In this document: one piece after another, positions 8,913 through 20,619 of the stretch
How positions within the stretch are numbered: the stretch's first letter is position 1
How the letters are laid out: each line of letters starts with the position of its first letter
Source: Nocardioides kribbensis
GTDB lineage: Bacteria > Actinomycetota > Actinomycetes > Propionibacteriales > Nocardioidaceae
DNA: 64,000 nt
Assembly (NCBI RefSeq): GCF_015070375.1
Contig: NZ_JADCLL010000004.1
Location: 297,672-361,671 of the forward strand
Direction: 5' to 3'
The notes under the pieces: generated by a model
What the model was told of the DNA's origin: nothing
Database searches by the model: none
What the model saw: only the letters and a program-made list of their open reading frames with translations
Position numbers and translations under genes: made by a program

Positions 8913-9416
8913 TCAGGAGGCGCGGGCGGGCTTGGGGGTGACCCAGAGCCGGATGACGCCCTCGATGACGACGGTGCCGTCGTCGCGCACCCCGCGCACC
9001 CGCACGGGCACCTCGCCCCCGGCGGCGGGCAGCGTCTCGGAGGACCACTGCTCGGGGTCGGTCTCGGCGATGCAGGTGATGTCGCTGGTCGCCTTGGCGG
9101 TGTAGCGGACCTCCATGCCCTGGGGGATCCAGCGCTTGTCGGAGGGGATCGAGGCCTCGGCCAGGGCACCCATGGCCGCCTCGAGGCCGTTGCACAGCGC
9201 GATGGCGTGCACGGTGCCGATGTGGTTGTGCACGGCGCGACGCTTCGGGATCACGAGCTCGGCGCGGTGGGGCTCCAGCACGGTGAAGCGTGGGCGGATC
9301 GAGGCGAAGTAGGGCGCCTTCTGACCGAAGAGGACCGAGAACACCCGGGTGCCGACGCTCCGGCCGATCACGGGGAGGTTGCTGGTGGTGCGCCACAGCG
9401 AGAGGACCTGACTCAT
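8913..9416 (-). CDS. DUF4442 hotdog-fold protein (thioesterase-like)
   Basis: A 167-residue protein with the layout of DUF4442, a hotdog-fold family related to acyl-CoA thioesterases. Key stretches are [19 protein letters not shown], then [19 protein letters not shown], with the HNHxGTxHA loop at the expected active-site helix. The start MSQVLSLW at 9416 was chosen over a longer frame because the extension looks random. A TTAC...GTAA element lies 11-24 bases upstream and may be an operator. The natural acyl substrate is unknown. Confidence 0.82.
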   Translation of the reverse strand: MSQVLSLWRTTSNLPVIGRSVGTRVFSVLFGQKAPYFASIRPRFTVLEPHRAELVIPKRRAVHNHIGTVHAIALCNGLEAAMGALAEASIPSDKRWIPQGMEVRYTAKATSDITCIAETDPEQWSSETLPAAGGEVPVRVRGVRDDGTVVIEGVIRLWVTPKPARAS

Positions 9417-9426
9417 GGGCCGCACA

Positions 9427-9440
9427 TTACTCGACGGTAA
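9427..9440. promoter_or_regulatory. Possible operator upstream of the DUF4442 gene
   Basis: TTACTCGACGGTAA has 4-base inverted ends (TTAC/GTAA) around TCGACG and sits just before the start codon at 9416. It is AT-richer than its surroundings. Such short dyads occur at TetR/GntR-type sites, but no regulator is adjacent, so the assignment is weak. Confidence 0.3.
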
Positions 9441-9738
9441 CTTCTGCCGCCAGCACCCGTCCCACCGCCCGCGCGGCACGCCCGGGACCGCCGCACCGCA
9501 GGTCTCGACCGGTCGGACCGGGAGGCCCCGCCGGTGCTACCGTCGACCGCACCGGCCGGGTCGTGCCCCCACCGCGCCCCGGCACCACGGCCGTCACGGC
9601 CGGCGCCGGCGGCGCCGCACGTGGACGGCCCCTCGGGACGGGCTCCCCCCGCCTGGCCCGAGGGGTCGCCCTCGGGCGGCGCTGCCGTCCAGCCCCGGAC
9701 CCCGCCCAGGCGCCCGGTCAGATCCCCGGTCCGACCCC
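9441..9738. other. Intergenic stretch without a recognisable gene
   Basis: About 300 GC-rich bases separate the DUF4442 promoter region from the VOC gene stop. Open frames are present on both strands, but none has a ribosome binding site, family similarity or a reason to prefer it. I see no tRNA, clear terminator or repeat here. Confidence 0.5.
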
Positions 9739-10137
9739 TCAGTCCGGCCCCGGGGCGAGCAGCTCGACGCGGTTGCCCGCGGCGTCCCTGACGTGCAGGC
9801 GCAGGTAGCCGGGGAAGGTGCCGCGCTCGCTGCGGTCGACCTCCAGGCCCAGCGCGGCGACCCGGTCGGCAGCGCTCTCGAGGGCCGCCTCGTCGTCGAG
9901 CAGCAGCGCCGGGTGGGCGCGGCGGGCGGGCACCATGTCGGCCTCGGCGCCCACGTGCACCTCGGCGACGACCCGGCCCTGCTCGTCGTAGGAGCGGAAC
10001 CACGCCCCGCCCCGCGCCCGCAGCGCCGGCGGCTTCTCGACCTCGACCAGACCCAGCGCCCCGACCCAGAGTCGGCGCGCGTCGTCCTCGCCCCCGGGCG
10101 GGCACGACACCTGCACGTGGTGGAGCCGGGCGCTCAC
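9739..10137 (-). CDS. VOC/glyoxalase superfamily protein
   Basis: A 132-residue single-domain vicinal-oxygen-chelate protein. It starts VSARLHHVQVSCPPG, typical of the family's first strand, has WVGALGLVEVEKPP as the linker to the second motif, and ends with YLRLHVRDAAGNRVELLAP, the usual DPxGNxxEL-type metal-site strand. The reaction cannot be told; the family includes glyoxalases, dioxygenases and resistance proteins. Its GTG start overlaps the methyltransferase stop (GTGA at 10134-10137), so it should be cotranscribed with tam and share its MarR-type control. Confidence 0.85.
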   Translation of the reverse strand: MSARLHHVQVSCPPGGEDDARRLWVGALGLVEVEKPPALRARGGAWFRSYDEQGRVVAEVHVGAEADMVPARRAHPALLLDDEAALESAADRVAALGLEVDRSERGTFPGYLRLHVRDAAGNRVELLAPGPD

Positions 10138-10967
10138 CGCCGGACCTCCGGCACCCGCGCGACGGCGAAGACCCGACGGAAGGGCAGCAGCACCGACCCG
10201 TCGGCGCGACGGGGGTAGGCGCGGGCCAGGCGGCGGCGCAGCTCGGCCTCGAAGTCGGGGCGCAGCGCGTCGGGCAGGGCTTGGAGGGTCGGTCGCGCGC
10301 CCGTGCCGGAGATCCAGGTGAAGACGGGGTCCTCGCCGGTGAGCACGTGCACGTAGGTGGCCTCCCACGCGTCGACGTCGACGCAGCCGGCCGCGACCAG
10401 CGCGTCGAAATAGGCGACGGCGTCGTGGCTGGCGGGCGAGGAGACCCCCGCGGTGTGGGCGGCGTACGGCGCCTCCGCGGCGAGCTCGCGGCGCAGCTCG
10501 TGGCTGGGCTCGCCGGTGTTGCCCGGCACCTGCATGGCGAACCAGCCGCCCGGGCGCACGCGCGCGACCAGGCGCGGCAGCAGCTCGAGGTGGCCCGGCA
10601 GCCACTGGAGCGTGGCATTGGTCAGCAGCACGTCGACCTGCTCCTCGGCGCGCTCGGCCCAGTCGCGCAGGTCACCGACCTCGTAGTCGACCGGCCCGCC
10701 CCGCTCGCGGGCCGCGGCGACCATCTCGGCGCTGCTGTCGAGGCCGCGCACGGTGGCGTCGGGCCAGCGCCGGGCGAGCAGCTCGGTGAGGTTGCCCGGG
10801 CCGCAGCCCAGGTCGAGCACGTCGGCGGGGGCGAGGTCGGGGGTGGTGGCGCCGACGCGGGCGAGCAGCTCCACGAAGGGACGACCGCGCTGGTCGGCGT
10901 AGGTGAGGTAGCGCTCGGGGTCCCAGGTCAGGTCGTGCACGTCGTCCTCGCTCCATCGGGTCGTCAC
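10134..10967 (-). CDS. tam: Trans-aconitate 2-methyltransferase
   Basis: SAM-dependent methyltransferase expected to methylate trans-aconitate, an inhibitor of aconitase. The 277-residue protein starts VTTRWSEDDVHDLTWDPERY, where DLTWDPxxYLxxxDxRxRPxxELL is characteristic of Tam. The SAM motif VLDLGCGPGNLTELL follows at about residues 50-64, then the acidic GLDSSAEM turn. The gene diverges from a MarR-family gene, with two palindromes in the gap. The same arrangement is known for tam/tamR in Streptomyces coelicolor, which supports the assignment. Confidence 0.9.
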   Translation of the reverse strand: MTTRWSEDDVHDLTWDPERYLTYADQRGRPFVELLARVGATTPDLAPADVLDLGCGPGNLTELLARRWPDATVRGLDSSAEMVAAARERGGPVDYEVGDLRDWAERAEEQVDVLLTNATLQWLPGHLELLPRLVARVRPGGWFAMQVPGNTGEPSHELRRELAAEAPYAAHTAGVSSPASHDAVAYFDALVAAGCVDVDAWEATYVHVLTGEDPVFTWISGTGARPTLQALPDALRPDFEAELRRRLARAYPRRADGSVLLPFRRVFAVARVPEVRR

Positions 10968-10976
10968 GCGTGAGAA

Positions 10977-10996
10977 GTGTCTTGACGTCAAGACAC
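10977..10996. promoter_or_regulatory. MarR/TamR-type operator 1 (20-base perfect palindrome)
   Basis: GTGTCTTGACGTCAAGACAC is a perfect 20-base palindrome starting 10 bases upstream of the tam start codon. It shares the core TCTTGACGTCAAGA with operator 2, whose centre is 24 bases away, so the two sites sit on roughly the same face of the helix. Confidence 0.9.
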
Positions 10997-11003
10997 TAAC
11001 ACC

Positions 11004-11017
11004 TCTTGACGTCAAGA
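11004..11017. promoter_or_regulatory. MarR/TamR-type operator 2 (14-base perfect palindrome)
   Basis: TCTTGACGTCAAGA repeats the core of operator 1 and lies 27 bases before the regulator start at 11044. Position and symmetry suggest that the MarR-type protein represses both its own gene and the divergent tam-VOC pair. Confidence 0.9.
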
Positions 11018-11043
11018 TTCTCGATCTGGCCTAGGCTGGCCCC

Positions 11044-11529
11044 ATGCGGGACGAGGTCGACGAGCTGATCGAGGCGTGGGCGCGCGAGCGCTCCGACCTC
11101 GACCTCGCCCCGGTGGCCGTCTTCAGCCGGATCTCCCGCCTCGCCCGCCACCTCGACCTGGCCCGCCGCGAGGCCTTCACCGCCGCCGACGTGGAGTCGT
11201 GGGAGTTCGACGTCCTGGCCGCGCTGCGTCGCGCCGGCGCCCCCTACGAGCTCTCCCCCGGCCGGCTGCTGCGCGAGACCCTCGTGACCAGCGGCACCAT
11301 GACCAACCGGGTCGACCGGCTCGCCGCCCGCGGCTTCGTGGAGCGCTCCCCCGACCCCGACGACCGGCGTGGGGTCATCGTGCGGCTCACCCCGCACGGG
11401 AAGACGGCGGTCGACGAGGCCTTCGGGGCGCTCATCGCCGCCGAGCACGCGCTGCTGGTCGACCTCCCGGTGCGCGAGCGCGAGCAGCTGGCCCGCCTGC
11501 TGCGCACCCTGCTCGTGCCCTTCTCCTGA
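11044..11529 (+). CDS. tamR: MarR-family regulator, TamR/UrtR type
   Basis: A 161-residue winged-helix repressor. An extra N-terminal helix carrying Trp12 (LIEAWARERSDLD) marks the UrtR/TamR subgroup, which binds small carboxylates or urate-like ligands. The winged helix reads SPGRLLRETLVTSGTMTNRVDRL, then ERSPDPDDRRGVIVRLT for the wing. It is divergent from tam, with two perfect palindromes between. In S. coelicolor TamR responds to trans-aconitate and related citric-cycle acids; the same ligand set is likely here but is inference. Confidence 0.88.
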   Translation: MRDEVDELIEAWARERSDLDLAPVAVFSRISRLARHLDLARREAFTAADVESWEFDVLAALRRAGAPYELSPGRLLRETLVTSGTMTNRVDRLAARGFVERSPDPDDRRGVIVRLTPHGKTAVDEAFGALIAAEHALLVDLPVREREQLARLLRTLLVPFS

Positions 11530-11561
11530 CCCGCGCCCGTCCGCGCGCGGACCGGCTCGCG

Positions 11562-12479
11562 TCAGGCGGCGACCGACGGCTCGGGCCGCTGCGGCGCGAC
11601 CGGGGCCGCGAGCCCGGTCACCGGGGCCTCGGCCGCCGGGACAGCGACGGGCTCGACCTGGTCGGCCGGCCCGGCCAGGGCGGCGGCGACCGAGGCCCGG
11701 CCCAGCGCGATGTGCTCCTCGGTGCGGCGGAAGTCGTGCATCCTCACGCCCAGGTCGGGGGCGGTCAGGTGGTGCACCTCGATGTCGCCGAGGTCGACCG
11801 CGGGGCGCACCCGCAACGACTCCGCGAGCCCGGCCAGCAGGGCGTCGAGCGGAGAGCGCACCCGCTCGATGCGGGTCGGGACCGTGGCGTCGAGCACCCA
11901 GACCCGGGTGGGCGCCAGCGCGCGGGCGCCGGCGACGGGCACGAGGTCGGCGAGGCCGCCGTCGACGTGAGGCACCTGCCAGCCCGAGGTCGGGTCGGCG
12001 AGGCGCACCGGGTCGAAGACACCGGGCAGCGCGGTCGAGGCGAGCAGCACGTCGAGGAGGTCGCCGCGGTCGTGGTAGACCGCCACCCCGCTGTCGAGGC
12101 GCGTGGTGACCACCCGCACCGGCACCGGCAGGTCCTCCAGCCTCACGTACGGCGCCCAGCGCCGCACCAGCCGCGCGACCCCGTCGGCGGCGCAGAGCGG
12201 GGCCGGGTGTCGCGCGAGGTGTCCCCGACGGGTCCCGTGGCTGACCGCGAAGACCTCACGCGTGTCGATGCCGCGCCAGCGTCGCGCGAGCTGCTCGCCC
12301 GCGTCGGGTCCGTCGTGGCTGCCCAGGAAGGTCGCGTTGAGGGCGCCCACCGAGGTGCCGACGTAGGCGGCGGGGCGCACGCCCGACTCGAGCAGCGCCT
12401 GCACCATGCCGACCTGCACGGCGCCCCGCGAGGCACCACCGGAGAGCACGAGCACGTCGCGGTGACGGGTGGTCGCCAT
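11562..12479 (-). CDS. Patatin-like phospholipase/esterase
   Basis: A 305-residue cytoplasmic patatin-fold hydrolase using a Ser-Asp dyad. It has the oxyanion-hole motif GGASRG at residues 14-19, the nucleophile elbow GTSVG with Ser43, and the DGG motif (HVDGGLADLVPV) carrying the catalytic Asp. The C-terminal tail is rich in Ala, Pro and Val. A GAGGAGG ribosome binding site precedes the ATG at 12479. The leader contains an inverted repeat at 12497-12527. The lipid substrate is not predictable. Confidence 0.92.
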   Translation of the reverse strand: MATTRHRDVLVLSGGASRGAVQVGMVQALLESGVRPAAYVGTSVGALNATFLGSHDGPDAGEQLARRWRGIDTREVFAVSHGTRRGHLARHPAPLCAADGVARLVRRWAPYVRLEDLPVPVRVVTTRLDSGVAVYHDRGDLLDVLLASTALPGVFDPVRLADPTSGWQVPHVDGGLADLVPVAGARALAPTRVWVLDATVPTRIERVRSPLDALLAGLAESLRVRPAVDLGDIEVHHLTAPDLGVRMHDFRRTEEHIALGRASVAAALAGPADQVEPVAVPAAEAPVTGLAAPVAPQRPEPSVAA

Positions 12480-12496
12480 CGGGCCTCCTCGCGGTC

Positions 12497-12527
12497 GGGG
12501 GTACACCGTCCTCATCGGCGTACCCCC
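12497..12527. promoter_or_regulatory. Inverted repeat in the patatin gene leader
   Basis: GGGGGTAC at 12497-12504 is mirrored exactly by GTACCCCC at 12520-12527, with 15 bases between the arms. It begins 18 bases upstream of the patatin start codon. It could be an operator or a hairpin in the 5' untranslated region. No dedicated regulator is adjacent. Confidence 0.5.
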
Positions 12528-12606
12528 ATGAGACCTGAGTGACGCACCTCACGCCAGGAAAATCGGGCCCCGGTCACCCTCCCGGGGGAGAGGGCCACGC
12601 GGGTGG

Positions 12607-14439
<1,833 letters not shown>

Positions 14440-14440
14440 G

Positions 14441-15349
14441 TCAGGCGTATTCGACCACGTGGGCGCCGGCGACCGGACCGGGGGCCGCCAGCACGGACTC
14501 GTGACCCAGCGCGGTGAGGCCGGCGGTGACCTCCTGGGCGTGGGGCATCCCGTCGCACAGCATGAGGACCGTGGGCCCGGAGCCGGAGAGCAGCGAGGCC
14601 AGTGCACCGACAGAGGCGCCTGCCTCGAAGACCGCGGCCAGGTCGGGCCGCAGGTCGAGCGCGGGCGCCTGCAGGTCGTTGGCGAGGGTCTGGGCCAGGC
14701 GGCCGGGGTCGCCCTGGCCGAGCGCGACCCGCAGCGCGCCGGGCACCTCGGGCGCCGGCAGGCGCAGGCCGTCGAGCCTCTCGTCGAAGCGCCGGTAGAC
14801 CTCGGGGGTGGAGAGGCCGCGGTCGCTGAGCACCGCCACCCACCACCAGGCACCGGCGTCGTCGACCGCGCTGACCTGCTCCCCGTGGCCCTCGCCGAGG
14901 GCCGTGCCGCCCAGGAGGGCGAAGGGCACGTCGCTGCCCAGCCGGCCGGCCACCTCCAGCAGGTCGTCGTCGGGGGTCTGCAGGTCCCAGAGCCGGTCGA
15001 GGGCCACCAGGGTGGCCGCCGCGTCGGCCGAACCGCCCGCCATGCCCCCCGCCACCGGGATGCCCTTGTGGATCTCGATGCGTGCGGCCCGCTCGAGGCC
15101 GTGGTGGGCCAGCAGGGCGCGCCCGGCGCGCACGGCGAGGTTGTCGTCGTCCGCGGGCACGTCGAGCACGCGCACGTGGCGATCGCCCCGCACCTCCACG
15201 GCCCACGAGGGAGCGTCGTGCACGGTGACGTCGTCGTAGAGGCCGATGGCCTGGTAGACCGTGGCGAGCGGGTGGAAGCCGTCGGCGCCGAGCGAGCCGA
15301 CGCCGAGGTGGAGGTTGATCTTCGCGGGGGCCCGCACCGTGACGCTCAC
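14441..15349 (-). CDS. ispE: 4-diphosphocytidyl-2-C-methyl-D-erythritol kinase
   Basis: Phosphorylates CDP-methylerythritol in the non-mevalonate isoprenoid pathway. The 302-residue GHMP kinase has the substrate motif [14 protein letters not shown] at the N-terminus and the ATP-binding glycine loop [14 protein letters not shown] at about residues 99-111. The GTG start at 15349 overlaps the rsmA stop (GTGA). The order rpfB-rsmA-ispE is the same as in M. tuberculosis (Rv1009-Rv1010-Rv1011). Confidence 0.96.
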   Translation of the reverse strand: MSVTVRAPAKINLHLGVGSLGADGFHPLATVYQAIGLYDDVTVHDAPSWAVEVRGDRHVRVLDVPADDDNLAVRAGRALLAHHGLERAARIEIHKGIPVAGGMAGGSADAAATLVALDRLWDLQTPDDDLLEVAGRLGSDVPFALLGGTALGEGHGEQVSAVDDAGAWWWVAVLSDRGLSTPEVYRRFDERLDGLRLPAPEVPGALRVALGQGDPGRLAQTLANDLQAPALDLRPDLAAVFEAGASVGALASLLSGSGPTVLMLCDGMPHAQEVTAGLTALGHESVLAAPGPVAGAHVVEYA

Positions 15350-16275
15350 GCCGGCGCCTCCCCCGGGCTCGATCCGACGGAGCCGTCAGGGCCGGGCCCG
15401 GCGACGGCCCCGAGGGCCTCGGCGATCCGCACGAAGTCGGTGACGCGCAGCGACTCACCGCGAGCCATCGGGTCGACCCCCGCGGCCTCGAGCGCGGCGG
15501 TCGCGGCCTCCGCCGAGCCGGCCAGGCCCCGCAGGACCCCGCGCAAGGCCTTGCGGCGCTGGGCGAAGGCGGCGTCGACCACGGCGAAGACCTCGGCGCG
15601 GGTCGCGGTGGTGGCGGGCGGCTCGCGGCGGGTCCAGGCGACCAGCCCGGAGTCGACGTTGGGCGCGGGCCAGAACACGTTGCGGCCCACGGAGCCGGCG
15701 CGGCGCACGTCGGCGTACCACGCCGCCTTGACCGAGGGCACGCCGTAGACCTTCGAGCCGGGCTCGGCGGCGAGCCGGTCGGCGACCTCGGCCTGCACCA
15801 TGACCAGGCCGCGCTCCAGGCTGGGCAGCAGCCCGAGCAGGTGCAGCAGCACCGGCACCGAGACGTTGTAGGGCAGGTTGGCCACCAGGGCGGTCGGCGG
15901 GAGCCCCGGGATCTCCGCGACGCGCATGGCGTCGGCGAGCACGACCTCGAAGCGGTCGGCCCGGCCGGGCGCGAACTCCTCGATCGTGGCGGGCAGGCGA
16001 CCGGCCAGCAGGGGGTCGACCTCCACGGCCACGACCCGGCCCGCGGTCTCCAGCAGGGCCAGCGTGAGCGAGCCGAGGCCGGGGCCGACCTCGAGCACCG
16101 TGTCGGCGGCGGTGACCTCGGCCGCGCGCACGATGCGACGCACGGTGTTGGCGTCGATGACGAAGTTCTGGCCGCGCTGCTTGGTGGGGCGCAGGTCGAG
16201 CTCGGCCGCCAGCAGACGCACCTCCGCCGGCCCGAGCAGTCGTGGGACCGCGGGACCGGCGGAGGGGTGGGACAT
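15346..16275 (-). CDS. rsmA: 16S rRNA dimethyladenosine transferase
   Basis: Dimethylates the two adjacent adenines (A1518, A1519) near the 3' end of 16S rRNA during small-subunit assembly. The 309-residue protein has [18 protein letters not shown], motif [11 protein letters not shown] at about 62-71, motif [10 protein letters not shown], and the catalytic NLPYN at 133-137. The start [10 protein letters not shown] at 16275 gives the family length. It ends inside the ispE start, so translation of the two is coupled. Confidence 0.96.
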   Translation of the reverse strand: MSHPSAGPAVPRLLGPAEVRLLAAELDLRPTKQRGQNFVIDANTVRRIVRAAEVTAADTVLEVGPGLGSLTLALLETAGRVVAVEVDPLLAGRLPATIEEFAPGRADRFEVVLADAMRVAEIPGLPPTALVANLPYNVSVPVLLHLLGLLPSLERGLVMVQAEVADRLAAEPGSKVYGVPSVKAAWYADVRRAGSVGRNVFWPAPNVDSGLVAWTRREPPATTATRAEVFAVVDAAFAQRRKALRGVLRGLAGSAEAATAALEAAGVDPMARGESLRVTDFVRIAEALGAVAGPGPDGSVGSSPGEAPA

Positions 16276-16298
16276 GCGGGTCAGCGTAGTGCCAGCAC

Positions 16299-17815
<1,517 letters not shown>

Positions 17816-18739
17816 TCACCAGGAGCCACCGAAGGCGGCCTCGGTGGCCGCGTCGAGCGCCGCGCAGAGCTGCTCGAGGTCGTCGCCGCGCACCTCCGCC
17901 ATCGTCCGCACGGTCAGCGGCACGAGGTAGGAGGCGTTGGGTCGACCCCGCCACGGCGTCGGGGTGAGGAAGGGCGCGTCGGTCTCCACCAGGAGGCGGT
18001 CGCGCGGCACCACGACGAGCGCCTCGCGCAGCGCGTCGGCGTTCTTGAACGTCACGGTGCCGGCGAAGCTCAGGTGGGCGCCGCGGTCGAGGCAGGCCCG
18101 GGCGAAGGCGGCGTCGCCGGAGAAGCAGTGCATCACCCAGCGCTCCGGCACCCCCTCGGAGTCGAGCACGTCGAGGACGGCCTGGTGGGCGTCGCGGTCG
18201 TGGATGACCAGGGTCTTGTCGAGCCGCTTGGCCAGGTCGACGTGACGGCGGAAGGACTCCTCCTGGGCCGCCCGGCCGTCCTCGCCGGTGCGGAAGAAGT
18301 CGAGGCCGGTCTCCCCCACCGCGCGGACCTTGTCGTGGGTCCGCGCCAGCTCCTCGATCTCGGCGAGGGCCTCCTCCAAGCGCCCCTCCGCGGCCAGGCG
18401 CGGGGCCTCGTTGGGGTGCAGCGCGACGCCGGCGACGAGCGCGTCGTGCGCGGCGGCGGCCTCCACCGCCCAGCGGGCACCGGGCAGGTCGCAGCCGATC
18501 TGCACGATGCGCGTCACGCCCACGGCCGCGGCCGCGGCCAGGGCGTCGGCGGTGGAGAGCCAGTCGTCGCCCTCGCCCGCGTCGGCGATGTCGAGGTGGC
18601 AGTGGTTGTCGACCACCGGGTGCGGCAGCGGGTCGGGGGCCGGCGGCCGCTCGCGGTTGCGCCGGCTGCCCCGCTCGTCGACCGCGGCCCGGGCACGGGT
18701 GGGGCCCGCCGGCCCCGCCGCGGGGTCGGGCCCGGTCAC
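17816..18739 (-). CDS. tatD: TatD-family metal-dependent hydrolase/DNase
   Basis: TIM-barrel amidohydrolase; TatD proteins are 3'-5' exonucleases linked to DNA repair and quality control. The 307-residue product has a 35-residue polar N-terminal extension, then the metal motif VVDNHCHLD (HxH), AVGETGLDFFRT (metal-bridging Glu), LVIHDRDAHQ, MHCFSGD, and LLVETDAPFLTP (Asp). All expected ligands are present. The GTG start at 18739 overlaps the hydrolase stop (GTGA). Its place upstream of rpfB matches Rv1008-Rv1009. Confidence 0.94.
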   Translation of the reverse strand: MTGPDPAAGPAGPTRARAAVDERGSRRNRERPPAPDPLPHPVVDNHCHLDIADAGEGDDWLSTADALAAAAAVGVTRIVQIGCDLPGARWAVEAAAAHDALVAGVALHPNEAPRLAAEGRLEEALAEIEELARTHDKVRAVGETGLDFFRTGEDGRAAQEESFRRHVDLAKRLDKTLVIHDRDAHQAVLDVLDSEGVPERWVMHCFSGDAAFARACLDRGAHLSFAGTVTFKNADALREALVVVPRDRLLVETDAPFLTPTPWRGRPNASYLVPLTVRTMAEVRGDDLEQLCAALDAATEAAFGGSW

Positions 18740-19617
18740 GACGCCTCGGCGCGCGCCAGGATCGCGGCCGCGGCGGGCTCCGGGGCCTGCGTCGGGATCC
18801 AGTGGGTGACCCCGGGCATCACGACCAGGCGGTAGGGCGCGTCGACGTGGCGGCCGCAGCGCTCGACCGCACCGCGGTCGATGAAGGAGTCACCGTCGCT
18901 CCACACCATCGTGGTCGGCACGGTGACCTGCTGCCGGGCGGCCTCGCGGTCGGTCCAGGGCAGCGCGCGGTACCACGCCAGGCCCCCGGGCAGCGCGCCG
19001 TCGTCGAGGATCTCTCGGCGGAAGCGGGCCACCTCGTCGGCGCTCATCCCCCCGCGGCGCAGCAGCCGCTCGAACGTGCCGCGTCCCGCCAGCCACTCCG
19101 CACCGCCCGGGAGCTGGAAGGCCCCGACGTACCAGCTGCGCAGGCCCTGGCGCGAAGAGACGAGTGAGGAGACGAAGGCGGCGGGGTGGGGCACGGAGAA
19201 GGCGGTGAGCGAGCGCACCAGGTCGGGGCGGGTCGTGGCGACGTGCCAGGCCACGATGGCGCCCCAGTCGTGGCCGACGACGTGGACCTTGCTCTCCTGG
19301 CCGCGCACGCCGCCGGGCCCGGGCTCGCCCACCAGCAGGTCGAGCAGGGCGGCGACGTCGGCGGAGAGCTCGGCGACGCGGTAGGCGCGGCGGCCGCGGG
19401 GACGGGCGCGCGGGGAGTAGCCACGCTGGTCGAGGGCGAAGGTGCGCAGGCCCTGCGCGTGCAGCAGCGCAGCCACCGAGCGCCAGCAGGTGGCGCGCTC
19501 GGGGAAGCCGTGCAGCAGCACGACGGGGTCGCCGTCGAGGGGGCCCTCGTCGATGACGTCGAGCACCAGCCCGTCGCGGTGGACCTCGGTGACGCGGTCG
19601 GGGTGGCGGGCGCTCAC
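18736..19617 (-). CDS. Alpha/beta hydrolase, epoxide hydrolase-like
   Basis: A 293-residue alpha/beta hydrolase with an aspartate nucleophile. The oxyanion motif HGFPE is followed by FALDQRGYSPRARP, the nucleophile elbow VVGHDWGAIVAW (Asp in GHDWG), the acid in WSDGDSFID and the base in GVTHWIP. HGFPE plus GHDWG is the pattern of soluble epoxide hydrolases and haloalkane dehalogenases; the cap region is too divergent to choose. Start and stop both overlap neighbours (rsmI upstream, tatD downstream), so it belongs to this operon. Confidence 0.88.
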   Translation of the reverse strand: MSARHPDRVTEVHRDGLVLDVIDEGPLDGDPVVLLHGFPERATCWRSVAALLHAQGLRTFALDQRGYSPRARPRGRRAYRVAELSADVAALLDLLVGEPGPGGVRGQESKVHVVGHDWGAIVAWHVATTRPDLVRSLTAFSVPHPAAFVSSLVSSRQGLRSWYVGAFQLPGGAEWLAGRGTFERLLRRGGMSADEVARFRREILDDGALPGGLAWYRALPWTDREAARQQVTVPTTMVWSDGDSFIDRGAVERCGRHVDAPYRLVVMPGVTHWIPTQAPEPAAAAILARAEAS

Positions 19618-20525
19618 CGGACCCCACCCCCGGCGGACCCGTCCTGCTTGTGGACGAGGTCGTAGACCTCGCGCTTGGGCACTCCGGCCATGCGGGCCAC
19701 CTCCACGATCGCCTCCTTGCGGCGGGTGCCGCCGGCCTCGAGGTCCGCCACGGCGGCCCGCAGGCTGGCGGGGTCGTTGTCGACGGCCATGGTGACAGCC
19801 GCCCCCGACACCACGATCGTCACCTCGCCCCGCACGCCCTCGGCGGCCCAGGTCACCAGCTCGCCGAGCGGCCCGCGCCGGACCTCCTCGTGGGTCTTCG
19901 TCAGCTCGCGACACACCGCGCCGGCGCGGTCCTCGCCCCAGGCCTGCGCCATCGCGGCGAGCGCGGCCTCGGTGCGGTGGGGGGCCTCGAAGAACACCAT
20001 CGTGCGCTCCTCGGCGGCCAGCGAGGCCAGGCGACGGGCCCGCTCGCCGGCCTTGCGCGGCAGGAAGCCCTCGAAGCAGAACCGGTCGACCGGCAGCCCA
20101 CTCACCGCGAGCGCGGTGAGCACGGCGCTCGGTCCCGGCACGGCGGTGACGAGGACCCCGGCCTCCACGGCGGCCGCCACGAGGCGGTAGCCCGGGTCGG
20201 AGACGCTCGGCATGCCCGCGTCGGTCACCAGCAGCACGCGGTCGCCGGCCAGCAGGCTCTCGAGCAGCGCGGGGGTGCGGGCGCTCTCGTTGCCCTCGAA
20301 GTACGACACGACGCGCCCGGTCACCGTCACCCCGAGGTCGGTGGTGAGGCGCCGCAGCCGGCGGGTGTCCTCCGCGGCCACGACGTCGGCGTCGGCCAGC
20401 TCCTGCGACAGCCGGGGCGGGGCGTCGGCGACCCGACCGATCGGGGTCGCGGCCAGCACGAGCACCCCCGGCTCCCCCGGCTCCCGGGGCGGCCCGGTGC
20501 GGGCGGGGTCGGGGGCGGCAGGCAT
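19614..20525 (-). CDS. rsmI: 16S rRNA (cytidine-2'-O) methyltransferase
   Basis: Methylates the 2'-O of C1402 in 16S rRNA. The 303-residue protein of the tetrapyrrole-methylase fold has LVLAATPIGRVADAPPR, then ADVVAAEDTRRLRRL, LLVTDAGMPSVSDPGYRL, TAVPGPSAVLTAL, FEGFLPRKAGER and REVYDLVHK at the end, all standard RsmI blocks. The ATG at 20525 begins MPAAPDPART. It diverges from pmt at 20620, the same gene pair as Rv1003/Rv1002c in M. tuberculosis. The 94-base gap should hold both promoters. Confidence 0.96.
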   Translation of the reverse strand: MPAAPDPARTGPPREPGEPGVLVLAATPIGRVADAPPRLSQELADADVVAAEDTRRLRRLTTDLGVTVTGRVVSYFEGNESARTPALLESLLAGDRVLLVTDAGMPSVSDPGYRLVAAAVEAGVLVTAVPGPSAVLTALAVSGLPVDRFCFEGFLPRKAGERARRLASLAAEERTMVFFEAPHRTEAALAAMAQAWGEDRAGAVCRELTKTHEEVRRGPLGELVTWAAEGVRGEVTIVVSGAAVTMAVDNDPASLRAAVADLEAGGTRRKEAIVEVARMAGVPKREVYDLVHKQDGSAGGGVR

Positions 20526-20619
20526 GGGCCGATCATGCCCGATCCCGCGCCGCGTCGCGCTCGGCCCTCGACCGCGAAGCCCCGCGGCGCCGGGGTGGCG
20601 CCCCGTAGAGTCCACCCCC

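Noticed and set aside
9416..9740. Short proteins in the GC-rich gap, for example 9534-9791
   Set aside because: Long open frames arise by chance at this GC content. These have no ribosome binding site, no domain and biased Pro/Arg/Ala composition typical of shadow frames.
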